Source: JBBQWT01 sp038210375
GTDB lineage: Bacteria > Acidobacteriota > Terriglobia > Terriglobales > Acidobacteriaceae
Direction: 5' to 3'
Length of the DNA stretch: 36,590 bases
Assembly (NCBI GenBank): GCA_038210375.1
Contig: JBBQWT010000029.1
Location: 1-36,590, forward strand
Both the position numbers and the translations under genes were made by a program. Positions 6,408 to 13,878 of the stretch are shown piece after piece. Under the pieces are notes generated by a model, which saw only the letters and a list, made by a program, of their open reading frames with translations, made no database searches and was not told where the DNA came from. The number at the start of each line of letters is the position of its first letter. Position 1 is the stretch's first letter.

Positions 6408-8663
6408 ATGCATCTGTGGTTCGCAGCCACCTTGATTCTGCAGACCCCCATCGCTGCCGATGGAGCGGGTAACTGGCTCGGCCTAGCGCTTGGCATCAGC
6501 GGCCTGGGGCTGGTCACCGCCTTCCTGTTCGCGCGCAACGTGCTGGCCGCGGACGCCGGCACGGCCGAGATGCAAGCCATCTCCAACGCCATCAAAGAAG
6601 GCGCGGAAGCCTTCCTGCGCCGCCAGTACCGCACCATCGGAATGCTCAGCATCGTGCTGGCGGTGATCCTCTTCGTGGGCTACAAGATCGGGCCGGAATA
6701 TAACCGCCAGTTCGCCACCAAGACGGTGATCGCCTTCCTGCTGGGCGCCGCGTGTTCGGCGCTGGCCGGGTTTACCGGAATGTATGTTTCCATCCGCACC
6801 AACATCCGCACCGCCAGCGCCGCCCGCACCAGCTTGAACCGGGCGATGCAACTGGCTCTGCGCGGCGGCGCCGTCACCGGCCTGGTGGTGGTTTCGCTTT
6901 CATTGCTGGGAGTGGGCCTGCTGTTCCTGATGTTTGGCGGTCTCGATAGCGCCGAAGCGGCGCGCGAAGTGCCCTACCAGATCGTCGGGTTCGGCTTTGG
7001 CGCATCCTTCGTCGCCCTGTTCGCCCAGTTGGGCGGCGGAATTTATACCAAGGCAGCCGACGTGGGCGCCGACCTGGTGGGCAAGGTGGAAGCGGGCATT
7101 CCCGAAGACGATCCCCGCAACCCCGCGGTCATCGCCGATCTCGTGGGCGACAACGTGGGCGACTGCGCGGGACGCGGCGCGGATCTTTTTGAATCCACCG
7201 CCGCCGAAAACGTGGGCGCCATGATCCTGGGCGCCGCGCTCTATCCCATCTTCGGCATCAAGGGCATCCTCTTCCCGCTGGTGGCGCGCGCATTTGGCTT
7301 GATCGCCAGCACCGCCGGCGTACTCATCGTGAAGACCAAGGAAGATGCCGACCCCATGGACGCACTGAACCGCGGCTATTACCTCACCACCGTTCTCGCG
7401 ATCGTCGGGTTCGCCGTCGCCGTGTATTATCTGCTCAACGGCAACTGGTGGTTCCTGGGCTCGGGCGTGGTGGGCATCGTTACCTCGTTCCTGTTCGTTT
7501 ACATCACCCAGTACTACACCGAGTATCGCTTTCGCCCGGTGCAGGCCATCGCCAAGGCTTCCACCACCGGCCCGGCCACCAACATCATCAGCGGCCTGGC
7601 CATTGGCATGGAAACCCCGGCCTTGCCGGTGATCGTGATCAGCGCCGCCCTGCTGCTGGCTTACTATTTCGGACAGCGCGGTCTCGAAGGCGTGGCCATC
7701 GCCGAATATTCCAAAGGCATCTACGGCACCGCGGTCGCGACCATGGGAATGCTCTCCACCGCCGCCTATATCCTGGCCATGGACACGTTTGGTCCCATCA
7801 CCGACAACGCCGGCGGAATCATCGAAATGTCCCACCAGCCGGACGAGATCCGCGCCAAGACCGACCGTCTGGACGCGGTGGGCAACACCACCAAGGCGCT
7901 GACCAAGGGCTACGCCATCGGCTCGGCGGCGCTGGCGGCCTTCCTGCTGTTCTCGGCGTACCTCGAAGAGATCACCAAGCTGGTGCGCTCCAAGCCGGGC
8001 GTTTTGTTTCCCACTCCCGACTGGGCGTTTAACACCATCAACCTGGCGAAGGTGCCGGTATTTGTGGGCGCGCTGCTGGGCGCCATGCTGGTGTACCTGT
8101 TCTCCTCCCTCGCCATCAAGGCCGTGGGCAAGACCGCGCAGACGGTGATCGAAGAAGTCCGCAGGCAGTTCAAAGAAAACCCCGGCATCATGCTGGGCAC
8201 CACCAAGCCTGACTACGGACGCTGCGTCAGCATCGTCACCGGCGCCGCCTTGCGCGAGATGGTGCTGCCCGGGCTTCTGGCAGTGGGCATGCCCATCGCG
8301 GTGGGAATGTCGTTCCGCTACCTCACCGGCTTCCGCGTTGGCAGCCTGATCGATACCCCCCTGGTCAACGGAGTGCCCGTGAACCTGGTGGGCGCCGAAG
8401 CGGTGGCCGGCTTGCTGATGGTGGGTACGATTACCGGGGTCCTGATGGCCACGCTGATGAACAATGGCGGCGGCGCTTGGGACAACGCCAAGAAGTACAT
8501 CGAAACCGGCGCTTACGGAGGCAAGAACTCCGAAGCCCATAAAGCCGCGGTGGTGGGAGACACGGTGGGCGATCCTTTCAAGGACACCGCCGGGCCTTCC
8601 TTGCACGTGCTGATCAAGCTGCTGAGCACCATTACCCTGGTGCTGGCGCCGCTGTTTATCTAA
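6408..8663 (+). CDS. hppA: K+-independent-type membrane proton-pumping pyrophosphatase
   Basis: Integral membrane pump that couples cytosolic pyrophosphate hydrolysis to H+ export. The protein is 751 aa, with about 16 membrane segments expected, as usual. The catalytic signature is clear: GGIYTKAADVGADLVGKVEA, then EDDPRNPAVIADLVGDNVGD, and a C-terminal AVVGDTVGDPFKDTAGPSLH. The GNTTKALTKG segment has Lys at residue 496 and Thr at 499. In characterised families Lys/Thr here marks K+-independent enzymes, whereas K+-dependent ones have Ala/Gly. TGGAGGA lies about 7 nt before the ATG. It is a single-gene unit bounded by its own promoter and an intrinsic terminator. A Na+-pump reading is less likely because Na+-PPases are K+-dependent. 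Confidence 0.97.
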   Translation: MHLWFAATLILQTPIAADGAGNWLGLALGISGLGLVTAFLFARNVLAADAGTAEMQAISNAIKEGAEAFLRRQYRTIGMLSIVLAVILFVGYKIGPEYNRQFATKTVIAFLLGAACSALAGFTGMYVSIRTNIRTASAARTSLNRAMQLALRGGAVTGLVVVSLSLLGVGLLFLMFGGLDSAEAAREVPYQIVGFGFGASFVALFAQLGGGIYTKAADVGADLVGKVEAGIPEDDPRNPAVIADLVGDNVGDCAGRGADLFESTAAENVGAMILGAALYPIFGIKGILFPLVARAFGLIASTAGVLIVKTKEDADPMDALNRGYYLTTVLAIVGFAVAVYYLLNGNWWFLGSGVVGIVTSFLFVYITQYYTEYRFRPVQAIAKASTTGPATNIISGLAIGMETPALPVIVISAALLLAYYFGQRGLEGVAIAEYSKGIYGTAVATMGMLSTAAYILAMDTFGPITDNAGGIIEMSHQPDEIRAKTDRLDAVGNTTKALTKGYAIGSAALAAFLLFSAYLEEITKLVRSKPGVLFPTPDWAFNTINLAKVPVFVGALLGAMLVYLFSSLAIKAVGKTAQTVIEEVRRQFKENPGIMLGTTKPDYGRCVSIVTGAALREMVLPGLLAVGMPIAVGMSFRYLTGFRVGSLIDTPLVNGVPVNLVGAEAVAGLLMVGTITGVLMATLMNNGGGAWDNAKKYIETGAYGGKNSEAHKAAVVGDTVGDPFKDTAGPSLHVLIKLLSTITLVLAPLFI

Positions 8664-8678
8664 AGCGGAAAAAGCTGA

Positions 8679-8708
8679 GGCCGGACAGCATCGCTGTCCG
8701 GCCTTTTT
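8679..8708 (+). terminator. Intrinsic terminator of hppA
   Basis: A perfect 11-bp stem (GGCCGGACAGC 8679-8689 with GCTGTCCGGCC 8693-8703) and 3-nt loop are followed by TTTTT. It begins 15 bp after the hppA stop codon. This is a textbook rho-independent terminator. Confidence 0.93.
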
Positions 8709-8742
8709 CTGTGCCGTTGCGAGTTCAAGCCCCCTCCCCCTG

Positions 8743-8766
8743 TGTCATCCTGACGCCCCCCGGCTT
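8743..8766 (+). repeat. Truncated copy A of the TGTCATYCTGACG hairpin repeat
   Basis: TGTCATCCTGACG followed by CCCCCCGGCTT matches the first ~24 bases of the full repeat at 8832, then diverges. Upstream similarity extends further (TTCAAGC...CTCCCC at 8734 resembles ATCAAGC...CTCCCC at 8815). The ~40-bp block is thus partly duplicated about 85-90 bp apart. Confidence 0.6.
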
Positions 8767-8830
8767 AGAGTGGTTGCTTAGTAGTCAATATCCTGGCCCT
8801 GCCAACCGCTGGGATCAAGCTCACTCCCCA

Positions 8831-9061
8831 GTGTCATCCTGACGACCCCCGGCTTTATCGGGGTGAGGAAGGACCCCTACAGTTCGACAAATATTTCCCT
8901 CGGAGTTTTTTCGGTCTATCGGCACGGATCAGGGGCCGCGCTCCACCGTCATCGTACCGCGGTCAGTATTCGGTGGAGATGAACCATGGGGTTAGCTGAG
9001 AGTTGGCAGAGGGTAGGGATTCTTCCCCGCCCCGATAAAACCGGGGGTCGTCAGAATGACA
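8831..9061. repeat. MITE/BIME-like element: two hairpin repeats in inverted orientation
   Basis: Copy B (8832-8880, plus) and copy C (9013-9061, minus) are inverted arms of 49 bp, identical at 43 of 49 positions by eye, flanking 132 bp without an ORF of note. Each arm starts TGTCAT(C/T)CTGACGACC and contains a CCCCGG...CGGGG hairpin. The unit fills most of the 532-bp gap between the convergent hppA and 9196-9606 genes; the rest of that gap is the terminator and copy A. It has the layout of a non-autonomous palindromic element. Confidence 0.65.
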
Positions 9062-9195
9062 TCCCGCGGGGAGACTGCCAGGAGCGATTCCTTCGTAGTT
9101 AAATCCTTAAAAAAAGAAAGTAGCGAGGATGAAGGTGGCGAGGTTTTCCGCGGACAAAAACCGAAATGGTGATACACCAGCAATGAAGCCGGCGC

Positions 9196-9606
9196 TCAAT
9201 ACCCTTTCATCTTGCTCTTCACGCTTCGTGCCAGCTTCTCGATCTCTTCCGACTTCTTGAGCACGTCCAGCGACAGCATGTTCTCGTCGGTCTTATCGAC
9301 GTACTGCTTGAGCTCGGTGGCGAGTTCCAGCAACCGGTCGGTATCCCGTTTCAACGCCTTGTGACGCTCTTTGGACATCGCCTTTACGCGGTCCTTCTCC
9401 GCTTTTTCCACCATGGGGTCGTTGTTGCGCTCGCGGCCATATTGCGGGTCGAGAGCGGAGCGCTGGTCGGCTTGCGCCACCGCCGTGCCGGCCTCTATAG
9501 GCTGCGGAGCTTTGGGCCGGCGTTGCGAATTCGCACTTTGTCCGGCTGCTGCCAGGACCAGTGCGGCTGCCAGAATGAAGCGCGATCTAAACGAAAAATG
9601 CGGCAT
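9196..9606 (-). CDS. Small exported coiled-coil protein, unknown function
   Basis: 136-aa protein with an N-terminal signal peptide (MPHFSFRSRFILAAALVLAA, cleavage probably near AAGQSANS). The mature part is charged and helical. A Pro/Gln-rich stretch leads to DPMVEKAEKDRVKAMSKERH and a Lys/Glu/Leu-rich region (about 75-130) that looks like a coiled coil, ending in SKMKGY. I do not recognise a family. The ATG at 9606 was chosen because AGAGGGA lies about 6 nt upstream and the signal peptide begins there. The same frame stays open to 10260, but that upstream part is antisense to the mechanosensitive channel gene. The gene is divergent from that channel gene (150 bp apart), so it may share its control region. 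Confidence 0.75.
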   Translation of the reverse strand: MPHFSFRSRFILAAALVLAAAGQSANSQRRPKAPQPIEAGTAVAQADQRSALDPQYGRERNNDPMVEKAEKDRVKAMSKERHKALKRDTDRLLELATELKQYVDKTDENMLSLDVLKKSEEIEKLARSVKSKMKGY

Positions 9607-9704
9607 GTGTGGTTCCCTCTGATGCTGTGTGCCAGCTTCGATTATAGCTTTGGCGATGCGCCGCAAGCCTGACGAAGCGGCTGCTACCCGGCTGCCTTGC
9701 ATCT

Positions 9705-9710
9705 TATAAT
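9705..9710 (+). promoter_or_regulatory. TATAAT -10 element for the MscS-family gene
   Basis: A perfect TATAAT lies 46 bp before the ATG at 9757; no convincing -35 was found at 16-18 bp. If used, transcription starts near 9717. That is downstream of an in-frame TTG at 9697 and supports ATG 9757 as the true start. Confidence 0.45.
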
Positions 9711-9756
9711 TCGCTTTCGCGTACCGGCGCTCTTTTCCCCGGGGGGTGCTGAAATT

Positions 9757-10608
9757 ATGTTGATGAAATGGGAATCGGCGGCGGAGTACTGGTTTCTTTA
9801 TACCGGTCCGCGCATAGTAGTGGTCCTGCTGGTGGCGGCGGTGCTGATTTACCTGATCCGCGTGGCTACCGCGCGGATGAAGGAATTCACCAGCAAGGCC
9901 ACCCTGCCCTCCGGCCTGCGCGCGCAGCAACTCGAAACCATGGCCGGCCTCCTGAACAGCGTAGGCGCATTCGTGGTGGTGTTCCTGGCGGTGGTGCACC
10001 TGCTCCAAGTCTTCGGCGTGGATATCAAGCCCATCCTGGCCTCCGCCGGGGTGGTGGGACTGGCCGTGGGCTTCGGCGCCCAGACCCTGGTGAAGGACAT
10101 CATCAACGGATTCTTTATCGTGTTCGAAGACCAGTACCAGTTGGGAGACACGATCACGGTGGCCGGGGTGACTGGCCAGGTAGAAGTCATGACGTTGCGC
10201 CACACCCGGCTGCGCGATCCCAACGGCGCATTGCACATGATCCCCAACAGCGAGATCCACATCGTCTCAAATCTGACCCGCGATTGGACCCAGATCTCAG
10301 TCCATGCGTCGGTGAGCTATAAGGAAGAGAGCGATCGCATCATCGCAATCCTGCAACAGGTGGGGCAGGACCTCTACGCCGATCCGGCAGCCCGCGAATG
10401 GTTGATGGCCCCACCCGAGGTTCCGGGCATCGAGAAGGTGTCAGGCCAGGAAGTGGATTACCTGATGATGGCCAAGGTAAAGCCGGGGAAACATCTGCCG
10501 GCTAGCCGGGAGCTAAGGCGCCGGATCAAGAGCGCGTTCGAGAAGAACAACGTGCAGATTGGCGGCCCGCAGTTGTTCATGCTGGGCGGCGAGGGGAAAA
10601 TCGGGTAA
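9757..10608 (+). CDS. MscS-family small-conductance mechanosensitive channel
   Basis: Inner-membrane channel that releases solutes on hypo-osmotic shock. It is 283 aa from the ATG at 9757 (MLMKWESAAEYW). There are membrane segments at about residues 15-35 and 65-85, and a pore-lining helix at about 90-110 rich in Gly and Ala (ASAGVVGLAVGFGAQTLVKD), the MscS hallmark. The beta domain follows (DQYQLGDTITVAGVTGQVE, then RHTRLRDPNGALHMIPNSEI) and an alpha/beta C-terminal domain. A GGGGGG stretch lies about 10 nt before the ATG. The protein is of the short, three-TM class. A TTG start at 9697 would add 20 residues with no membrane or signal character and is less likely. Confidence 0.93.
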   Translation: MLMKWESAAEYWFLYTGPRIVVVLLVAAVLIYLIRVATARMKEFTSKATLPSGLRAQQLETMAGLLNSVGAFVVVFLAVVHLLQVFGVDIKPILASAGVVGLAVGFGAQTLVKDIINGFFIVFEDQYQLGDTITVAGVTGQVEVMTLRHTRLRDPNGALHMIPNSEIHIVSNLTRDWTQISVHASVSYKEESDRIIAILQQVGQDLYADPAAREWLMAPPEVPGIEKVSGQEVDYLMMAKVKPGKHLPASRELRRRIKSAFEKNNVQIGGPQLFMLGGEGKIG

Positions 10609-10631
10609 GCCGGTCTGTTTTACGAACACGG

Positions 10632-10869
10632 TTTTGATTTTGCCGGCGCAAATTCAACCGATCACTGAAATTTCCCCGCTCGAGCAAATCCCACTGTTTA
10701 GTTGTCATTCTGACGATCCCCGGCTTTACCGGGGTGAGGAAGAACCCCTACTGTGCCACAAATCCTTCCTGCGGAATTCTATTTTGATTTTGCGTACGGA
10801 AGTTCAAAATGTCACTGCAATTCCTTAACAGCTGGCGCTTGGGCGAGTTTGTCTTCAAGTCACTGAAAA
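10632..10869 (+). repeat. Imperfect direct repeats flanking hairpin repeat D
   Basis: The block TTTTGATTTTGC...TTCAA...TCACTG.AATT occurs at 10632-10675 and 10782-10824 in the same orientation, 150 bp apart. A third partial copy (TTCAAGTCACTGAAAA) lies at 10854-10869. Hairpin repeat D sits between the first two. The remainder of the 511-bp gap between the mscS-family gene and the ECF sigma gene shows no gene. Confidence 0.55.
10703..10754 (+). repeat. Copy D of the TGTCATYCTGACG hairpin repeat
   Basis: A full copy beginning TGTCATTCTGACGATCCCC, then GGCTTTACCGGGG, and ending GAAGAACCCCTACTGT. The core CCCCGG/CCGGGG forms a hairpin. It lies 95 bp after the stop of the channel gene in plus orientation. 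Confidence 0.75.
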
Positions 10870-11070
10870 CACGGCCGATTCATTTGGGCGAGGCACACCA
10901 GTGTCCGATGAAATCCTGATCATTCGGATCCCGCTCGGATTTCAATTACCAAGCATGACAAGAATGATCGTATCCATGGTCTCGTCCTGGTCTTTCAGCC
11001 AATTTCCACTACCCAAGGTCTGGGAAGCAACTTAAAACGGTAAAAATAAATCCGGCTTTAGACGAAAGCG

Positions 11071-11097
11071 CCTGGACCAGGTGTCATATCGTTGACA
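11071..11097. promoter_or_regulatory. Two inverted repeats just upstream of the ECF sigma gene
   Basis: CCTGG-A-CCAGG (11071-11081) is a perfect palindrome. It is followed at once by TGTCA-N6-TGACA (11082-11086 with 11093-11097), the latter ending only 22 bp before the TTG start. The position suits an operator or leader hairpin. No clear sigma70 promoter accompanies them, so an ECF-type promoter for autoregulation is possible but not identified. Confidence 0.35.
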
Positions 11098-11119
11098 AAG
11101 AAAACGAAGAAAGGCGCTG

Positions 11120-11611
11120 TTGGCCGCAACGCTCAACGCGATTGCAGTGAAGTCGCTTTACGAGAAACACAGCGCGGCTCTGGCGGCCTACGCGTGTAGC
11201 TGCGGACTGGACTTTGCCTCGGCGGAGGATGTGGTGCAGCAGTTATTTTTTAGGCTTCTGCGGAGTGAAGTCCCTATGCCTCAGTCTCCGCTGGCTTATC
11301 TGTATCGTGCCGTCAAGAATGCCGCGTTCAATCTGCGGCGCCAGCGGGGGCGCGAGATTGAAATGCCGAAAGACGATGTTTGGTTCGTCGCTCCCGGCAA
11401 ACCTCCGGAAGTCATCCTGGCGTTGCAAAATGCGCTTCGAGAACTGCCGGAAGAACAGCGCGACACAGTTTTCCTGCGGGTATGGATGGGCTTGACAGAG
11501 CAGGAAATTGCCGACGCTATGGAAATATCACTGAACACTGTGGCGTCGCGTTATCGGTACGCACTTGAGAAATTGCGGAAGGGTTTGGTTGCAGAGCAAG
11601 CAGAGGATTAA
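11120..11611 (+). CDS. ECF-family RNA polymerase sigma factor
   Basis: Alternative sigma factor of 163 aa. Region 2 covers about residues 10-75 (SLYEKHSAALAAYACSCGLD, EDVVQQLFFRLL, YLYRAVKNAAFNLRR). Region 4 covers about 95-155 (LRELPEEQRDTVFLRVWMGL then TEQEIADAMEISLNTVASRY), joined by a short linker as in ECF sigmas. The start is TTG 11120 with GAAGAAAGG 5 nt before it; no in-frame ATG precedes region 2. It is followed after 2 bp by a small membrane protein and then by an exported protein, an arrangement typical of an ECF sigma with its controller and target. The signal it responds to cannot be read from sequence. Confidence 0.9.
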   Translation: MAATLNAIAVKSLYEKHSAALAAYACSCGLDFASAEDVVQQLFFRLLRSEVPMPQSPLAYLYRAVKNAAFNLRRQRGREIEMPKDDVWFVAPGKPPEVILALQNALRELPEEQRDTVFLRVWMGLTEQEIADAMEISLNTVASRYRYALEKLRKGLVAEQAED

Positions 11612-11613
11612 AG

Positions 11614-12000
11614 ATGCCGAAGCCTGACCACGACATAGAAGGATATTTAAAGGAGTTTCAACCCCGTGCCATCCGCGCACTCCAACTCGCCCGGCCCACC
11701 GCACATCCCTGGGCGGGAAGAATGGCTGTGGCGGCATTGGCCGCCGTCATGGTGCTCGCCATCGGGATTTCGCTTTGGGATGCACACCGCAAGACAAGCA
11801 AGCCCCGCCACCCCGGTACGGTCCGGGATGTCAGGACGGCAGCTACTGAATTGCGGTCACCCAGGAGCCGATTTTGGCTCACCAGGCTCGCTCTGGAGGA
11901 CGACTCATCATTCGACGCACTGATGACCAGCGAATCCCGAATCATGTTGCCGGATTTGCATCGAGAGCAAAGCACATTGCGGATACTCGCGAAGGAATAA
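11614..12000 (+). CDS. Single-pass membrane protein, candidate anti-sigma factor
   Basis: 128 aa, starting 2 bp after the sigma gene stop with its ribosome site (GAGGAT) inside the sigma gene, so translation is coupled. The N-terminal part of about 32 residues is cytoplasmic. One membrane segment follows (about 35-54, MAVAALAAVMVLAIGISLWD), and then a basic linker and a predicted extracytoplasmic part. I see no zinc-binding HxxxCxxC motif of ZAS-type anti-sigmas. The anti-sigma role is an inference from gene order, size and topology; it may be only a membrane partner. Confidence 0.65.
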   Translation: MPKPDHDIEGYLKEFQPRAIRALQLARPTAHPWAGRMAVAALAAVMVLAIGISLWDAHRKTSKPRHPGTVRDVRTAATELRSPRSRFWLTRLALEDDSSFDALMTSESRIMLPDLHREQSTLRILAKE

Positions 12001-12021
12001 TTCAGAAAGAAGGATGTTTTT

Positions 12022-12993
12022 ATGAGATATCGATTATTGGCGGTAATTGTAGTTATTGTGGCGGGAGCCGGCGAAACGCGCTCGCAATCGAAATATCCTG
12101 CGGAGACCAGGAACGCGGCACTGCGCTACTGGCTGGCATTCGCCGAGATGCACGACCCGCCCGCGGATAAAGCAACGCAGGGGTTGCTGGAGAAGACTGC
12201 GGCCGGCGAGGCCGCATGGGACGAAGCCAAGCTTGGACCCATCCTCGATGCCAACATGGACGCGATACGAACCATGCAACGGAGCAGTAAGCTGCCCGAA
12301 TGCGATTGGGGGATCGAGTATAGCCGGGGGGCCAGGGCCTCGATTGCGCCTTTGCCGCGAGCACGCGTACTGGCAAGACTGAACACCCTAGCTGGAATGC
12401 GGCATATGGCGGCGGGCGACTCCCAACAGGCGGTCGCGGCGTGGCTGGCAGGGATTCGATTCTCTGAACATATGTCCCGCGGAGGGGGGTTGATCTTCGC
12501 GCTGATAGCCAGAAGTGCGCTGCTGCCGAACTTGCAGGTGCTCACCATTGAAAGCAAGAAGGGTGCGCTGAATGACTCCCAGAAAAGACAGGTATATGCG
12601 GTCGTCAAAGCCCTGCCCGAAGATGGCCTCGACTGGGGCGCTGCCTGGAGATTGGAATCCGCTACCTCGGAGCATTTTCTGCTGGAATTGCAAAGCGCGG
12701 TAGATCCTGGCGCCACCTACGCGGCATTGATGGGTGAACCAGCGCCGAAACAGGGTTTCCCGCCCACCTCCCAGGAGATTGCTGGATACCGAGAGTACGT
12801 GTCAGCGGTGCAAGCAGCGTTGCGTGAGTCTCCGGCTAATGCCAAGACGCTTCTCGACCAACTGGAAACCAAGAAGCGCACCCTCGGCGATGTAGAACGA
12901 AGCCTGATCCCCGATCCTCGAAAGTCGAATGGGGTCCGCATCGCCGTGGTTACGGAGCGGAGAAAGTTGTTGGAGGCACTCGCTGCCAAGTAG
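12022..12993 (+). CDS. Exported protein of unknown function in ECF sigma operon
   Basis: 323 aa with a hydrophobic N-terminal signal (MRYRLLAVIVVIVAGAGETR). The mature region begins NAALRYWLAFAEMHDPPADK. It appears mostly alpha-helical, with helices such as RARVLARLNTLAGMRHMAAG, QAVAAWLAGIRFSEHMSRGG and SQKRQVYAVVKALPEDGLDW, suggesting a helical-repeat fold. AAGAAGGA stands 8 nt before the ATG, 21 bp after the preceding gene, so it is the third gene of the sigma operon. I do not recognise a named family or catalytic motif. It could be the cell-envelope target or sensor of the sigma system. Confidence 0.75.
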   Translation: MRYRLLAVIVVIVAGAGETRSQSKYPAETRNAALRYWLAFAEMHDPPADKATQGLLEKTAAGEAAWDEAKLGPILDANMDAIRTMQRSSKLPECDWGIEYSRGARASIAPLPRARVLARLNTLAGMRHMAAGDSQQAVAAWLAGIRFSEHMSRGGGLIFALIARSALLPNLQVLTIESKKGALNDSQKRQVYAVVKALPEDGLDWGAAWRLESATSEHFLLELQSAVDPGATYAALMGEPAPKQGFPPTSQEIAGYREYVSAVQAALRESPANAKTLLDQLETKKRTLGDVERSLIPDPRKSNGVRIAVVTERRKLLEALAAK

Positions 12994-12999
12994 AAGTAT

Positions 13000-13068
13000 G
13001 CGACCCTCAACTACGCGGCGAAGGACGTGCGCACTATCGCCACGTCCGTGTAGAGCTGGGAGGGTCGC
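13000..13068. other. Nested stem structure downstream of the ECF operon
   Basis: The outer arms GCGACCCTC (13000-13008) and GAGGGTCGC (13060-13068) are a perfect 9-bp stem. Inside, CTAC (13011-13014) pairs with GTAG (13050-13053), and GGACGTG (13023-13029) pairs with CACGTCC (13041-13047) around an 11-nt loop. It starts 7 bp after the stop of the third gene. There is no T-run, so it is a structured RNA, a rho-type 3' end or an RNA stability element rather than a classic intrinsic terminator. Confidence 0.5.
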
Positions 13069-13236
13069 CCAGAAGCCGATATTTCTAGCTCAGAACCAAA
13101 ATCAACGGCTCCTGTTAAAAAACTTGACGGTCCTTTTTTTTCTTTAAAAACACAAAGACATGGAAAGCCTTGAGTAGATTTAAGGATGAAAGACTCAAGG
13201 AGGGACACAGACACAAGAGAAGAAACCTATTAACCC

Positions 13237-13785
13237 ATGATTATCAGAACATTTGCACTGCTCCTTCTGTATTGCTCGCTCCCATCGCCCGGATTCCCGT
13301 CCCCGGCGCCAACTGGACTGGCCAGCGCACTCCGGTGTATGAGCCCCGCCTTTCACCGGGAGCGGCGCTTCTTGAAGCTTGGAAATCAGAATAGAGTGGT
13401 TTATCGGTACCATGTCGGTGGGATCCCAAATACGAGTCAGGAAAGGTCGCCCTATCGAGAGATGAATCTGGTGTTCTACTCGCAAGACCGGTCGCGCGCT
13501 ATCGTCGCGACTGGCATCGTTACGACGACCGATTATTTTCTAATGGTTTCTGACGAGTATCTGGCCCGGCGAATCAAAGGGAAATGGTGGGTTGAGGAAG
13601 GTCAAGGGGGAATCGGCACTTACGAACGGGTAGGGCTTTTCATTACCTCTATCGAAAGCACTCCTTCGCATGTGCTTACGATTCGACCGATAGACAGAGG
13701 CTCTTGCGTTGATGAATCTGAATGGAATATGCCACACAGCAAGTTCATCGCAAGGGCGCTTCCTGCTGAGAGAAAAACTCAATAG
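13237..13785 (+). CDS. Putative exported protein, unknown function
   Basis: 182 aa. A hydrophobic N-terminus (MIIRTFALLLLYCSLPSPGF) suggests a signal peptide. The rest looks like a small beta-rich domain with RVVYRYHVGG, LVFYSQDRSRAIVATGIVTT and KGKWWVEEGQGGIGTYERV. No family is recognised. The ribosome site is weak (AGAGAAGAAA about 15 nt upstream), and a strong AAGGAGGG lies ~36 nt upstream at 13198, so the start may be different or translation poor. Lower GC than neighbours in the 13.08-13.26 kb upstream region suggests a separate origin or a promoter-rich leader. It is separated from the ECF operon by 243 bp. Confidence 0.6.
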   Translation: MIIRTFALLLLYCSLPSPGFPSPAPTGLASALRCMSPAFHRERRFLKLGNQNRVVYRYHVGGIPNTSQERSPYREMNLVFYSQDRSRAIVATGIVTTTDYFLMVSDEYLARRIKGKWWVEEGQGGIGTYERVGLFITSIESTPSHVLTIRPIDRGSCVDESEWNMPHSKFIARALPAERKTQ

Positions 13786-13826
13786 GGCGACCGAGATTCT
13801 AAACACCAGACCGGAATATTCCTGAC

Positions 13827-13878
13827 ACTGTAGGGGTTCTTCCCCACCCCGATAAAGCCGGGGGTCGTCAGAATGACA
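13827..13878 (-). repeat. Copy E of the TGTCATYCTGACG hairpin repeat
   Basis: A full copy in minus orientation (TGTCATTCTGACGACCCCCG read from 13878 leftwards, ending CCCCTACAGT). It sits between the convergent genes ending at 13785 and 13982, 42 bp after the former stop. The remainder of that 196-bp gap shows nothing else. Confidence 0.75.

Noticed and set aside
6900..8606. Long open frame (568 codons) on the minus strand opposite hppA
   Set aside because: It mirrors the GC-rich codon pattern of hppA, is His/Gly/Gln-rich with no family motifs, has no ribosome site and lies fully inside a confidently assigned gene.
9607..10260. N-terminal extension of the 9196 minus-strand frame, making 354 aa
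   Set aside because: The extension is antisense to the MscS-family gene. The signal peptide and ribosome site at 9606 show the real start.
10559..10828. Plus-strand frame of 89 codons at the end of the channel gene
   Set aside because: It overlaps the channel gene in another frame and then runs through hairpin repeat D; it has no protein features.
13170..13394. 74-codon frame overlapping the start of the 13237 gene
   Set aside because: It begins at TTG, and the overlapping frame at 13237 has a signal-peptide-like start and a longer, more protein-like sequence.
8743..13878. CRISPR array reading of the ~50-bp repeats
   Set aside because: Copies occur in both orientations at irregular, kilobase-scale distances with genes between them, and no cas gene is seen.
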